12,288 nucleotides of DNA, taken from NCBI GenBank assembly GCA_035290185.1, contig DATDUW010000040.1, positions 1 to 12,288 of the forward strand, in the 5' to 3' direction. The DNA is from DATDUW01 sp035290185. Lineage in GTDB: Bacteria; Patescibacteriota; Patescibacteriia; UBA9934; GWF2-40-263. Shown here piece after piece: positions 1 through 5,896 of this stretch (position 1 is the first letter of the stretch; every line of letters begins with the position of its first letter). Made by a program: the position numbers and the translations under genes. Below the pieces are notes generated by a model. The model had not been told where the DNA came from. It saw nothing but the letters and a program-made list of their open reading frames with translations, and searched no databases.

Positions 1-144
1 GAACAGAAGGTAACGGATGCAAAAAAGCTCATGATCAACGGCATTATCGGCCTTGTAGTCATCTTGGGAGCTTACGCGATCAGCTACTTTGCCTTGAATG
101 CTGCCACGACGGCTTTCCAAAGTGCAGAGAGTGCATCGGAATAA
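1..144 (+). CDS. Pilin-like two-TM membrane protein, C-terminal fragment
   Basis: The frame is open from base 1 to a TAA at 142-144 and gives the last 47 residues of a protein whose start lies left of the window. The fragment opens with EQKVTDAKKLM and continues into one hydrophobic helix (IIGLVVILGAYAISYFAL). The two complete genes downstream have the same arrangement of a polar GEQ/GDQ-K-DAKK loop followed by a VIGI-type helix, so the three are tandem paralogues. Proteins of this type are annotated as T4SS-pilin-like in Candidate Phyla Radiation genomes, by analogy with VirB2-like pilins. The assignment here is by motif and paralogy only, and the cellular role is unproven. It is probably co-transcribed with the next two genes, since the gap to the next proposed start is 43 bases. 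Confidence 0.75.
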   Translation, partial: EQKVTDAKKLMINGIIGLVVILGAYAISYFALNAATTAFQSAESASE

Positions 145-164
145 AAAAATAGGATGCGGGCGGT

Positions 165-211
165 CCTCTCTCGCGAGGGGACATGCCGTGAGAAGGGAAA
201 GGTTCCCTTTT
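165..211 (+). other. Two small inverted repeats around the start of the second pilin-like gene
   Basis: CTCGCGAG (169-176) is an 8-base palindrome next to the proposed Shine-Dalgarno. AAGGGAA (193-199) and TTCCCTT (203-209) form a perfect 7-bp stem with a 3-base loop, 8 bases before the alternative ATG at 218. If translation begins at GTG 188 the second hairpin is inside the coding region; if it begins at 218 it sits where a ribosome binding site should be. The four T residues after it are too few for a convincing terminator. A role in setting relative expression of the tandem genes is possible but unproven. Confidence 0.35.
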
Positions 212-613
212 CGCGGTATGGGAAGAACGGGAAAACGAAGGGAGCTTTTGCAAACAGTCGTGCTTGCGGCTGGAACGCTCTTGGCCGCAGACGCGCGAGC
301 AGGAGACGCCTTCACGACCGTAAAAACGGGTGTTGGAACAGCCGCACAAGAAGCCGGACTTTCGAATCAATCCGTGGGGCTCTTGCTTGGAAAGGGGATC
401 TCAACACTGATTACGATTTCCGGAATAGTCCTCGTTGTTTATTTTCTTTGGGGCGGTTACCTGTACCTCCTCTCCCAAGGAGAACAGACCAAGGTTTCGG
501 ATGCCAAGAAGACCATGTCGCATGCGGTCATCGGGATTGTCATTGTGCTTGCATCCTATGCGATTGCCCAATTTGTCTTAGAGAGGCTCTCCCAAGCTGT
601 TGTTACACCCTAA
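188..613 (+). CDS. Pilin-like two-TM membrane protein (GTG start proposed)
   Basis: Small secreted or membrane protein, 141 residues from the proposed GTG start at 188. GAGGGG at 175-180 lies 7 bases upstream of that codon, a good Shine-Dalgarno. The in-frame ATG at 218 (131 residues) has no ribosome binding site, but both starts give a basic N-terminus and a signal-like hydrophobic stretch ending ADARA before GDAF. An ATG at 98 is unlikely because it would overlap the preceding gene by 47 bases. Mature features, numbered from the GTG: first membrane helix about 71-93, polar loop SQGEQTKVSDAKK about 96-108, second helix about 112-131. It is the middle of three paralogues and fits the T4SS-pilin-like family seen in Candidate Phyla Radiation genomes. 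That it forms a pilus or a secretion-channel part is inference; it could be a holin-like or other small membrane protein. Confidence 0.8.
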   Translation: MRRERFPFRGMGRTGKRRELLQTVVLAAGTLLAADARAGDAFTTVKTGVGTAAQEAGLSNQSVGLLLGKGISTLITISGIVLVVYFLWGGYLYLLSQGEQTKVSDAKKTMSHAVIGIVIVLASYAIAQFVLERLSQAVVTP

Positions 614-652
614 GAACGACAAAAAATTCATCTTAACCTTTCAGAGGAACGT

Positions 653-1042
653 ATGACCCACTTTCTTTCTGCAGCTTCCGCCTTTCTTCAAACGCATCTG
701 TTTTTTCCTATTGCCCATGCTCAGGCTGACGCGATAACTTCTGCAGGTGATGCCCTCACCGATGTGGGGGCTGGGCTTGGGACGGATTCGTCTCAAACCG
801 ATCTTCCCACACTGATCGGGAGCCTTATCAATGTCATTATCAGCGTGTTGGGCATTGTTTTGGTTATCTATTTTCTCTTGGGAGGATTTAAATACATGCA
901 ATCTCAGGGAGACCAAAAGAAGATTGATGATGCAAAGAAGCTTATGACCAATGCCGTGATTGGTATTGTCATCATCGTTGCGGCTTACGCGATTGCGACC
1001 TATGTTTTGACCCTTCTGACAAGCGTCGTAGAGCCTTCCTAA
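653..1042 (+). CDS. Pilin-like two-TM membrane protein with signal peptide
   Basis: A 129-residue protein. AGAGGA at 643-648 lies 4 bases before the ATG and supports this start. Residues 1-23 look like a signal peptide ending AHA before QADAI. The rest has a short Ser/Asp/Thr-rich segment (about 24-52), a first membrane helix (about 54-77), a polar loop with SQGDQKKIDDAKK (about 84-96) and a second helix (about 98-122). The loop and second helix are nearly the same as in the two upstream paralogues, while the N-terminal thirds differ, a pattern of tandem duplication with diversification of the exposed part. It is the last gene before a strong terminator. The T4SS-pilin-like family assignment follows from topology and length; assembly into a filament is not shown by the sequence. 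Confidence 0.85.
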   Translation: MTHFLSAASAFLQTHLFFPIAHAQADAITSAGDALTDVGAGLGTDSSQTDLPTLIGSLINVIISVLGIVLVIYFLLGGFKYMQSQGDQKKIDDAKKLMTNAVIGIVIIVAAYAIATYVLTLLTSVVEPS

Positions 1043-1056
1043 AAAAAACAGGGTTC

Positions 1057-1092
1057 AAAAAACCGCCTCGAGATGAATCCGGGGCGGTTTTT
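1057..1092. terminator. Bidirectional Rho-independent terminator between the pilin cluster and recA
   Basis: AAAAACCGCCTCG (1058-1070) pairs with CGGGGCGGTTTTT (1080-1092), a 13-bp stem with one G-T pair and a 9-base loop. The T-run serves the plus-strand pilin-like genes (stop at 1042). The A-run becomes a U-run for the minus-strand recA transcript (stop at 1103), so one hairpin can end both convergent units. Confidence 0.9.
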
Positions 1093-1102
1093 AAATGGTT
1101 TT

Positions 1103-2134
1103 TTAAGCTCTTTCTAAAGTCCCTGTCTCGGACCGTTTTTGAATCTCTTCTCGAAGAGTTGCGAGTGTTTCCGGGTGTTCGCGCAGGTATTGGCGGGCAT
1201 TTTCACGGCCCATCCCAAGTTTTTCTTCTCTGAAAGAGTAGGCGTTTCCATTTTTTTTGACGATTTCGGCTGGCACGCCCAAATCGAGCAAATCCCCGGC
1301 CACGGAAATACCTTCGTTATACATAATGTCGAACTCGCAGGTACGAAACGGCGGAGCCACCTTGTTTTTGACAACTTTGATACGCGTGCGATTTCCAACG
1401 ATTTCTTCCCCTTGTTTAATTTGGGCGGCCCGGCGTATTTCCAAACGGATGGAACTGTAGAATTTGAGGGCATTGCCCCCAGGAGTCGTCTCTGGATTGC
1501 CGAAAACGACCCCAAGCTTCATGCGGATCTGGTTGATGAAGATAACAATGGTTTTGGATCGGTTGATCACGGCCGCAAGTTTGCGCAGAGCCTGACTCAT
1601 GAGTCTGGCCTGCAGCCCCATGTGTTGATCCCCCATATCGCCTTCGATTTCAGCCTTGGGGGTCAGGGCAGCGACAGAATCAATGACCACGATATCCACG
1701 GCATTGGAACGCACGAGGGTTTCCACAATTTCAAGGGCCTGTTCTCCTGTATCCGGCTGTGAAATGAACAGTTCATCCACTTTCACACCTATTTTGGCTG
1801 CATAGTCTGGATCAAGCGCGTGTTCCGCATCCACATAGGCGGCGACTCCCCCAGCTTTTTGTACCTCGGCCACCACATGTTGGGCCAGGGTCGTTTTACC
1901 AGATGATTCTGGTCCAAAAATTTCAATAATGCGTCCGCGCGGCATGCCACCAACACCCAGGGCGAGATCAATGGAAAGGCACCCTGTTGTAACAGAATCC
2001 ACCTTCATGGTTCTGGCTTCCCCGAGGCGCATGATGGAACCCTCTCCAAACCGTTGTTTAATTTGCGCAACGGCTTCAAGGGCCGCCTGCGTCTTCCCCG
2101 AGGCTGTGGGCTCTTCAATGACATGTTTGGACAT
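1103..2134 (-). CDS. recA: Recombinase RecA
   Basis: RecA (343 residues) forms ATP-dependent filaments on single-stranded DNA, drives strand exchange in homologous recombination and, in other bacteria, triggers LexA self-cleavage. The core is fully conserved: Walker A GPESSGKT at 74-81, the DAEHALD segment with the catalytic Glu near 104, Walker B VVIDSVAAL around 149-157, loop L1 EGDMGDQHMG at 164-173 and loop L2 from NQIRMKLG to about 225. L2 reads ETTPGG where the E. coli protein has ETTTGG. The C-terminus stops at ETGTLERA and lacks the long acidic tail of the E. coli protein. The start has a closely spaced AGGTGG 3 bases away and a -10-like TAAGAT 9 bases away. It follows the RodZ-like gene on the same strand after 80 bases, and no LexA-type operator was seen there. 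Confidence 0.98.
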   Translation of the reverse strand: MSKHVIEEPTASGKTQAALEAVAQIKQRFGEGSIMRLGEARTMKVDSVTTGCLSIDLALGVGGMPRGRIIEIFGPESSGKTTLAQHVVAEVQKAGGVAAYVDAEHALDPDYAAKIGVKVDELFISQPDTGEQALEIVETLVRSNAVDIVVIDSVAALTPKAEIEGDMGDQHMGLQARLMSQALRKLAAVINRSKTIVIFINQIRMKLGVVFGNPETTPGGNALKFYSSIRLEIRRAAQIKQGEEIVGNRTRIKVVKNKVAPPFRTCEFDIMYNEGISVAGDLLDLGVPAEIVKKNGNAYSFREEKLGMGRENARQYLREHPETLATLREEIQKRSETGTLERA

Positions 2135-2143
2135 AGCCCACCT

Positions 2144-2171
2144 ATCTTAACGAAGAAGGAGAAAAAAGCAA
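2144..2171 (-). promoter_or_regulatory. Possible recA promoter
   Basis: On the minus strand TTGCTT (2166-2171), a 16-base spacer and TAAGAT (2144-2149) resemble a -35/-10 pair. The -10 ends 9 bases before the recA ATG, so a transcript would begin only 1-3 bases ahead of the start codon. Both hexamers are imperfect, so this is suggestive only. Confidence 0.3.
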
Positions 2172-2214
2172 TGGGGAGATCCGTTAAGAAAAGAGAACAA
2201 AAAAGAAAAGAATG

Positions 2215-2922
2215 CTATCGGATCGGTTCCTTGAGGCTGACGCGGGCAGAAGCATTTTTTTCTTCCAAAACAACACGGATGTAAGCGGAGGCCTGGCGGG
2301 AATGGCGTCTCGAACCCTCGATTTCAATGATATTGAGGCCGCGTTCAAGGGAAACGTTACTTGAGAAGGAACCATCTGGGGACGGAAGGATTTTGGAGTG
2401 GTTGATGAAGATTTCCGTTCCCGGTTCTGTTTTTCCGCGTACAACAACGACAGGTTCGGATGTGGCGGCATTGTCAGCTGGTTCAAGAACCATGAGGTCC
2501 GGAGGTCGGCGTAAGGCATGAATTTGGCTGCCAATATAAAAGAGGACAACCGCAGCAAGGAAGATGGCAGAGACCGGGCGGAGCCATTTATGAAAATCCG
2601 AAAGGAAAAGAGATTGTTTTCGGCGAAGGGTTGTGTGAAGAGATACCGGACAGGGACACTTTCCACATTCCGCATCAAAACGAGAAAGGAAATAGTTCGG
2701 GTCTCCTCCCAGATAGCAGACGTAGGTTTTCAACAAACGCCTGGCATAGACCGTATCAGGAAGCGAAGGGTAATCATCGGATTCAAAAGCTGTCAGATGA
2801 CGATATTGGAGCTTGGTTGCCAGGGAAGCTTCGCGCAACGTACGGCCATCAAGACGGCGAAATTCGCGCAGGAGTTCCCCCAGCGTTTTCCCTTTCGGAA
2901 CCGATTTGACCGTGAATCCCAT
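2215..2922 (-). CDS. RodZ-like membrane protein with N-terminal helix-turn-helix and external Ig-like domain
   Basis: A 235-residue bitopic membrane protein. Residues about 12-75 form a Xre-type helix-turn-helix of the RodZ/HTH_25 kind (GELLREFRRLDGRTLREAS, then the LPDTVYARRLLKTY segment typical of that family). A linker with CGKCPC (87-91) follows, then one membrane helix at about 117-136. The outer part, about 142-222, is beta-rich (LEPADNA, VVVRGKTEPGTEIFIN, GLNIIEIEG), which fits the Ig/glucodextranase-B-like domains often attached to such proteins. RodZ proteins link the cell-shape cytoskeleton (MreB) to the membrane. Whether this lineage has MreB cannot be seen here, so the role is inferred. 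It lies 62 bases after ftsK and 80 before recA on the same strand. No Shine-Dalgarno precedes the ATG, so the exact start is less certain. It ends in TAG, the only TAG in the window. Confidence 0.85.
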   Translation of the reverse strand: MGFTVKSVPKGKTLGELLREFRRLDGRTLREASLATKLQYRHLTAFESDDYPSLPDTVYARRLLKTYVCYLGGDPNYFLSRFDAECGKCPCPVSLHTTLRRKQSLFLSDFHKWLRPVSAIFLAAVVLFYIGSQIHALRRPPDLMVLEPADNAATSEPVVVVRGKTEPGTEIFINHSKILPSPDGSFSSNVSLERGLNIIEIEGSRRHSRQASAYIRVVLEEKNASARVSLKEPIR

Positions 2923-2984
2923 AGAGACAGATCGATAGTGCCAAAATTAGGGCTGGACAGCAAGCAAGAGAGAGGAGGGTCTTT

Positions 2985-5297
2985 TTAAAATGGGGATTTT
3001 GGAGGATCCGAATAGGTGCCCTCCTGGGCATCCAAAAAAGCTTGTAATTCGTCGTCTTTTTGTTCTTCATCATCCTTCTGTTTACTATCGTTTTCTTCGG
3101 AAAGACTTTCTTGACGTTCGGAAAAGTCAAAAGAGTCTTCTTGGGGCCATTCTGAAACCAAAATTTCGCGCGGTTTGGATCCGTCAGGTGGTCCCACAAC
3201 CCCATGTTCTTCCAGGATATCAAGGAGCCTGGCTGCCCGCCCGTATCCGACCTTAAGTCTTCGCTGCAAGAGCGATGTCGAAGCCCTTCCGGCCTGAATG
3301 GCGATAGCAGCCGCTTCACGCAACAGGGGGTCGTCATGGGTATCACTTGCTCCCCCCAGCACCGTTTCCGAACGTTCGGATGCGGTTATGGCATAGTTAT
3401 AATCCGGATTTGTCTCTTGTTTGAGGGCTTCCACGACCCGGCGAATTTCGGATTCCGAGACATAGGCGCCCTGTACGCGTTGGGGTTTGGAAAGTTCAGC
3501 ACAGCTATAAAGCATGTCGCCGCGTCCCAGGAGTTTTTCTGCACCGGCGCAGTCGAGAATCGTCCGTGAATCTGTCTGTGAAGCCACGGCAAAAGCAATA
3601 CGGGCAGGGAAATTGGCTTTGATGAGTCCCGTGATTACATCTACGGAAGGTCGTTGGGTGGCCAGAATCAGGTGAATGCCAACGGCTCTGGCCATCTGTG
3701 CGATGCGCACAATCGTGGTTTCTGCCTCATGACCGCTGGCAACCATAAGATCAGCGAGCTCATCAATAACGACCACGATTCTTGGCATGCGCTCCTCGGC
3801 ACGTTCATTATAAGAAGCGATGTCGCGTGCCTTGAACTTGGAAAGAACGTCGAGTCGGCGGTCCATTTCGCGCACGGTCCACTTGAGTGCGTTAATCGTT
3901 TCGTCTGTTTTGATAATGGGAGGAACAAGCAGGTGCGGAACGCCTTCGTAGGTTGTCAGTTCTACGCGTTTGGGGTCTACAAGGATCAGCCGGAGATCAT
4001 CAGGACCGTTTTCATAGAGGAGCGAAACAAGGATGGCATTGAGACAGACGCTTTTTCCAGAGCCCGTTGCTCCTGCTACCAACAAGTGTGGCATTTTTTC
4101 TAGCGGTGCGGTCCAAGAACGTCCAGTGACGTCTTTCCCGAGGGCAACCGTAAGATCGCTTTTGCGTTCCCGGAAGGCTTTGGATTCTAAAATTTCCCGC
4201 AAGGAAACCAGAGCGGCACTTTGGTTAGGAACCTCAATTCCCACGAGAGATTTGCCAGGAATAGGTGCTTCGATGCGAATCGGGTGGGCGGCCAGGGCCA
4301 AGGCTAGATCGTTTTGAAGAGCGACAACGCGCGAAAGTTTAATACCTTCGGACGGACGCAGGGTGTATTGGGTAACCGTGGGTCCCACGGACACCTCGCT
4401 CATTTCAACCTGAATATGAAATTGGTTGAAGAGGCGGCGGATGATTTCCCTGTTACGGTCCACATCTCCTGAATTTGCTTTTATGGTCCGATATTCCAAC
4501 AGATCGAGAGGAAGCGATGCTTTTCTTCTACGTCGGGTCGTTAAAGCTTTTTCAGGCAAGGGTGCTGGGGTGGAAAGTTGGATAGTTTTAAACGCCTTAT
4601 TGTTTTCAAGGATTCCTGCTTCCACGGATGGGACAACGGTCGGCTCTGTCGAAGCGGTGTTTTCCGTCCATTCCTCTTGGTCTCCTTCCTCCTCGCCTTC
4701 TGTTTTTTGTTTCCGTTGTATGAGAAGTTTTTTCCAGACCGTCGGAATCATTTTGATGGCCATGACAGGCCAAATAAGCAACCTTCGGAGCGGGAGGTTC
4801 AATGTAAAGAGAAGGGAAACAACGACCAGGGTGAGGAGAACGACGGTTCCTCCCCAGAATCCGGCCGTTTTTACAAGGGGAGCGGCAAGCAGCTGTCCCA
4901 CGAGGCCGCCGGCGTGTGCAAGGGCTTCGGGGACAGGTGCTCCTCCGCGAAAGGAAAAAAGGTTGAGGAGAGCATTGAAAGAAAGAAAAAAGACGATTCC
5001 TCCCGCCAATTTAAAAAAACGGAAAGGAATTCGATGGGGAAAAAGAATGGCTGTTCCCGATCCTAAAAAGATGGCTGGAACGATCCAACGGTCCCACCCG
5101 AAGATGTTTTGAAGAAGATGATTGAGTGTTTCTCCTGCCGTGCCAGCCAAACCTAAAAAAGAGAGAAAGAGGAAGGCAGCGCATGCAAACAGAAGTACCA
5201 CGGCAATACCGCGTCCTGTGTCAGGATGTAGTTCAAGATGGACTGCCGGCGGATGAAAAATAGGACGCGGGGAGTGTCTGTGGTGCCGTCTCGACAT
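2985..5297 (-). CDS. ftsK: DNA translocase FtsK/SpoIIIE family
   Basis: FtsK (770 residues) is a membrane-anchored hexameric ATPase that pumps chromosomal DNA through the division septum. The N-terminal region has about four or five membrane helices between residues 30 and 170. A charged Glu/Gln-rich linker (about 195-260) leads to the motor: alpha/beta region from about 265, Walker A GATGSGKS at 409-416, the VDPKRVEL motif at 440-447, Walker B VVVIDELADL at 508-517 and the ATQRP motif at 546-550. A winged-helix gamma domain at about 652-716 would read KOPS-like polarity sites. Residues 719-770 form an acidic, Glu/Asp/Lys-rich tail beyond gamma, which is an extra. The ATG has no Shine-Dalgarno, but a promoter-like element ends 9 bases upstream, so a leaderless mRNA is possible. 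It is probably the first gene of the ftsK/RodZ-like/recA block. Confidence 0.96.
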   Translation of the reverse strand: MSRRHHRHSPRPIFHPPAVHLELHPDTGRGIAVVLLFACAAFLFLSFLGLAGTAGETLNHLLQNIFGWDRWIVPAIFLGSGTAILFPHRIPFRFFKLAGGIVFFLSFNALLNLFSFRGGAPVPEALAHAGGLVGQLLAAPLVKTAGFWGGTVVLLTLVVVSLLFTLNLPLRRLLIWPVMAIKMIPTVWKKLLIQRKQKTEGEEEGDQEEWTENTASTEPTVVPSVEAGILENNKAFKTIQLSTPAPLPEKALTTRRRRKASLPLDLLEYRTIKANSGDVDRNREIIRRLFNQFHIQVEMSEVSVGPTVTQYTLRPSEGIKLSRVVALQNDLALALAAHPIRIEAPIPGKSLVGIEVPNQSAALVSLREILESKAFRERKSDLTVALGKDVTGRSWTAPLEKMPHLLVAGATGSGKSVCLNAILVSLLYENGPDDLRLILVDPKRVELTTYEGVPHLLVPPIIKTDETINALKWTVREMDRRLDVLSKFKARDIASYNERAEERMPRIVVVIDELADLMVASGHEAETTIVRIAQMARAVGIHLILATQRPSVDVITGLIKANFPARIAFAVASQTDSRTILDCAGAEKLLGRGDMLYSCAELSKPQRVQGAYVSESEIRRVVEALKQETNPDYNYAITASERSETVLGGASDTHDDPLLREAAAIAIQAGRASTSLLQRRLKVGYGRAARLLDILEEHGVVGPPDGSKPREILVSEWPQEDSFDFSERQESLSEENDSKQKDDEEQKDDELQAFLDAQEGTYSDPPKSPF

Positions 5298-5306
5298 AAC
5301 GGGGCC

Positions 5307-5335
5307 AGTTTAGCATAAAAATGTATTTCGTTGAA
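5307..5335 (-). promoter_or_regulatory. Proposed ftsK promoter with extended -10, leaderless geometry
   Basis: On the minus strand TTCAAC (5330-5335), a 17-base spacer and TAAACT (5307-5312) are preceded by TG one base upstream of the -10, as in extended -10 promoters. The -10 ends 9 bases before the ftsK ATG, so transcription would start within about three bases of the codon. No Shine-Dalgarno is present in that gap. Confidence 0.5.
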
Positions 5336-5371
5336 CGCGCACGTCCTGTCCGATCTTTAGGCGATTTTCTC

Positions 5372-5400
5372 TTGACCGTCGGAAAGAAATCCATTATCGT
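5372..5400 (+). promoter_or_regulatory. Promoter for tRNA-Ala and probably rpsT
   Basis: TTGACC (5372-5377) matches five of six -35 bases. A 17-base spacer leads to TATCGT (5395-5400), four of six for the -10. The predicted start near 5407 leaves about 34 bases of leader before the tRNA. It is divergent from the ftsK promoter, with about 36 bases between the two -35 boxes. Confidence 0.6.
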
Positions 5401-5440
5401 ATGGTCGCCTTCAATAAGGGGATTGTGAACGGTTCTCCCC

Positions 5441-5516
5441 GGGCCGTTAGCTCAGTTGGTAGAGCGCCTCCATGGCATGGAGGAGGTCATCGGTTCAAGT
5501 CCGATACGGTCCACCA
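5441..5516 (+). tRNA. tRNA-Ala(GGC), CCA encoded
   Basis: A 76-base cloverleaf reading GCC alanine codons. The acceptor stem GGGCCGT (5441-5447) pairs with ACGGTCC (5506-5512) and contains a G-T pair at the third position, the G3-U70 identity element of alanine tRNAs. The D arm is GCTC-agttggta-GAGC. The anticodon stem CCTCC/GGAGG closes the loop ATGGCAT, with GGC at 5474-5476. The T arm is ATCGG-TTCAAGT-CCGAT. Discriminator A and CCA are encoded (5513-5516). A palindromic element begins at the final CCA. Confidence 0.98.
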
Positions 5517-5549
5517 GCCTTCGCCAAGGCTTCGGCTGGCACGGCCAGC
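5514..5549 (+). repeat. Compact palindromic element abutting the tRNA 3' end
   Basis: Three nested or adjacent inverted repeats fall within 36 bases: AGCCTT-cgcc-AAGGCT (5516-5531), CCAGCC (5514-5519) with GGCTGG (5534-5539), and GCTGGC-acg-GCCAGC (5535-5549). The first base pairs use the encoded CCA of the tRNA. In the plus frame the element reads PAFAKASAG. From memory, peptides of this kind recur as short inserts in Candidate Phyla Radiation proteins, which would make this a dispersed REP-like element. It may serve as a processing or termination structure for the tRNA. Only one copy was noticed in the window. Confidence 0.5.
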
Positions 5550-5579
5550 AAGAATAAAAATATTCGTAATTTTTTCTCT

Positions 5580-5592
5580 GACTCTTTGAGTC
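5580..5592 (+). other. Small leader hairpin upstream of rpsT
   Basis: GACTC (5580-5584), TTT and GAGTC (5588-5592) form a perfect 5-bp stem ending 8 bases before the rpsT ATG, where a ribosome binding site would lie. S20 represses its own translation in E. coli; that this hairpin does so here is speculative. Confidence 0.3.
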
Positions 5593-5600
5593 TCTCGGTT

Positions 5601-5879
5601 ATGCCAAACAAACGAAATGCGGAAAAAGCCATTCGACAAGATGAAAAACGCGTTACGCGCAACCAAGCTGCGAAAGCAGAATTGAAAACGCTGCGGACGC
5701 AGTTGCGAAAGGCCCTTGTGGCCGGAGGTGAAAAAGCCCTTGCGTTGCAGCGCGCCATTACAAAAAAGGCAGATAAGGCCGTTTCCCGCGGAATTTTAAA
5801 GAAAAATACGGCGGCACGGATCAAATCAAGAGCTGCAATTAAACTCAATCAAGCCGAAAGAAAAACCTCCCAAGCCTAA
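5601..5879 (+). CDS. rpsT: Small ribosomal subunit protein bS20
   Basis: bS20 (92 residues, close to the usual 85-90) binds 16S rRNA in the body of the small subunit. The family N-terminus MPNKRNAEKAIRQDEKR is intact. The rest is a lysine- and alanine-rich helical protein with KKADKAVSRGILKKNTAARIKSRAA near the C-terminus, as in other S20 proteins. An upstream in-frame ATG at 5472 is rejected because it lies inside tRNA-Ala. No Shine-Dalgarno precedes 5601; a short hairpin occupies that place. The gene is probably co-transcribed with tRNA-Ala and freed by tRNA processing. Its last codons form the left arm of the terminator hairpin, and its TAA is exactly the hairpin loop. Confidence 0.97.
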   Translation: MPNKRNAEKAIRQDEKRVTRNQAAKAELKTLRTQLRKALVAGGEKALALQRAITKKADKAVSRGILKKNTAARIKSRAAIKLNQAERKTSQA

Positions 5880-5896
5880 GGCTCGGGAGGTTTTTT
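5861..5896. terminator. Terminator hairpin overlapping the rpsT stop and the holA stop
   Basis: AAAAACCTCCC (5861-5871) and AGCC (5873-5876) pair with GGCT (5880-5883) and GGGAGGTTTTT (5885-5895), with one A-C mismatch (5872/5884). The 3-base loop is the rpsT stop codon TAA (5877-5879). The T-run to 5896 includes two bases of the holA stop (5895-5897). The structure works in both directions for the convergent rpsT and polA-pgeF-holA units. Confidence 0.92.

Noticed and set aside
1139..1762. Long plus-strand open frame opposite recA
   Set aside because: It is antisense to a fully conserved recA and has no ribosome binding site or recognisable domain; it follows from codon bias.
2090..2105. 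P-loop-like SGKT near the RecA N-terminus
   Set aside because: It is a chance match in the variable N-terminal segment; the real Walker A is GPESSGKT at residues 74-81.
2135..2214. LexA/SOS operator upstream of recA
   Set aside because: Neither CTGT-N8-ACAG nor GAAC-N4-GTTC is present in the 80-base gap.
4426..5112. 228-codon plus-strand frame opposite ftsK
   Set aside because: It lies within the conserved ftsK membrane and linker region, is rich in Arg/Ser low-complexity stretches and has no start signals.
5472..5600. 43-residue N-terminal extension of rpsT
   Set aside because: It starts inside the anticodon loop of tRNA-Ala and crosses the palindromic element; S20 begins at MPNKRNAEKA.
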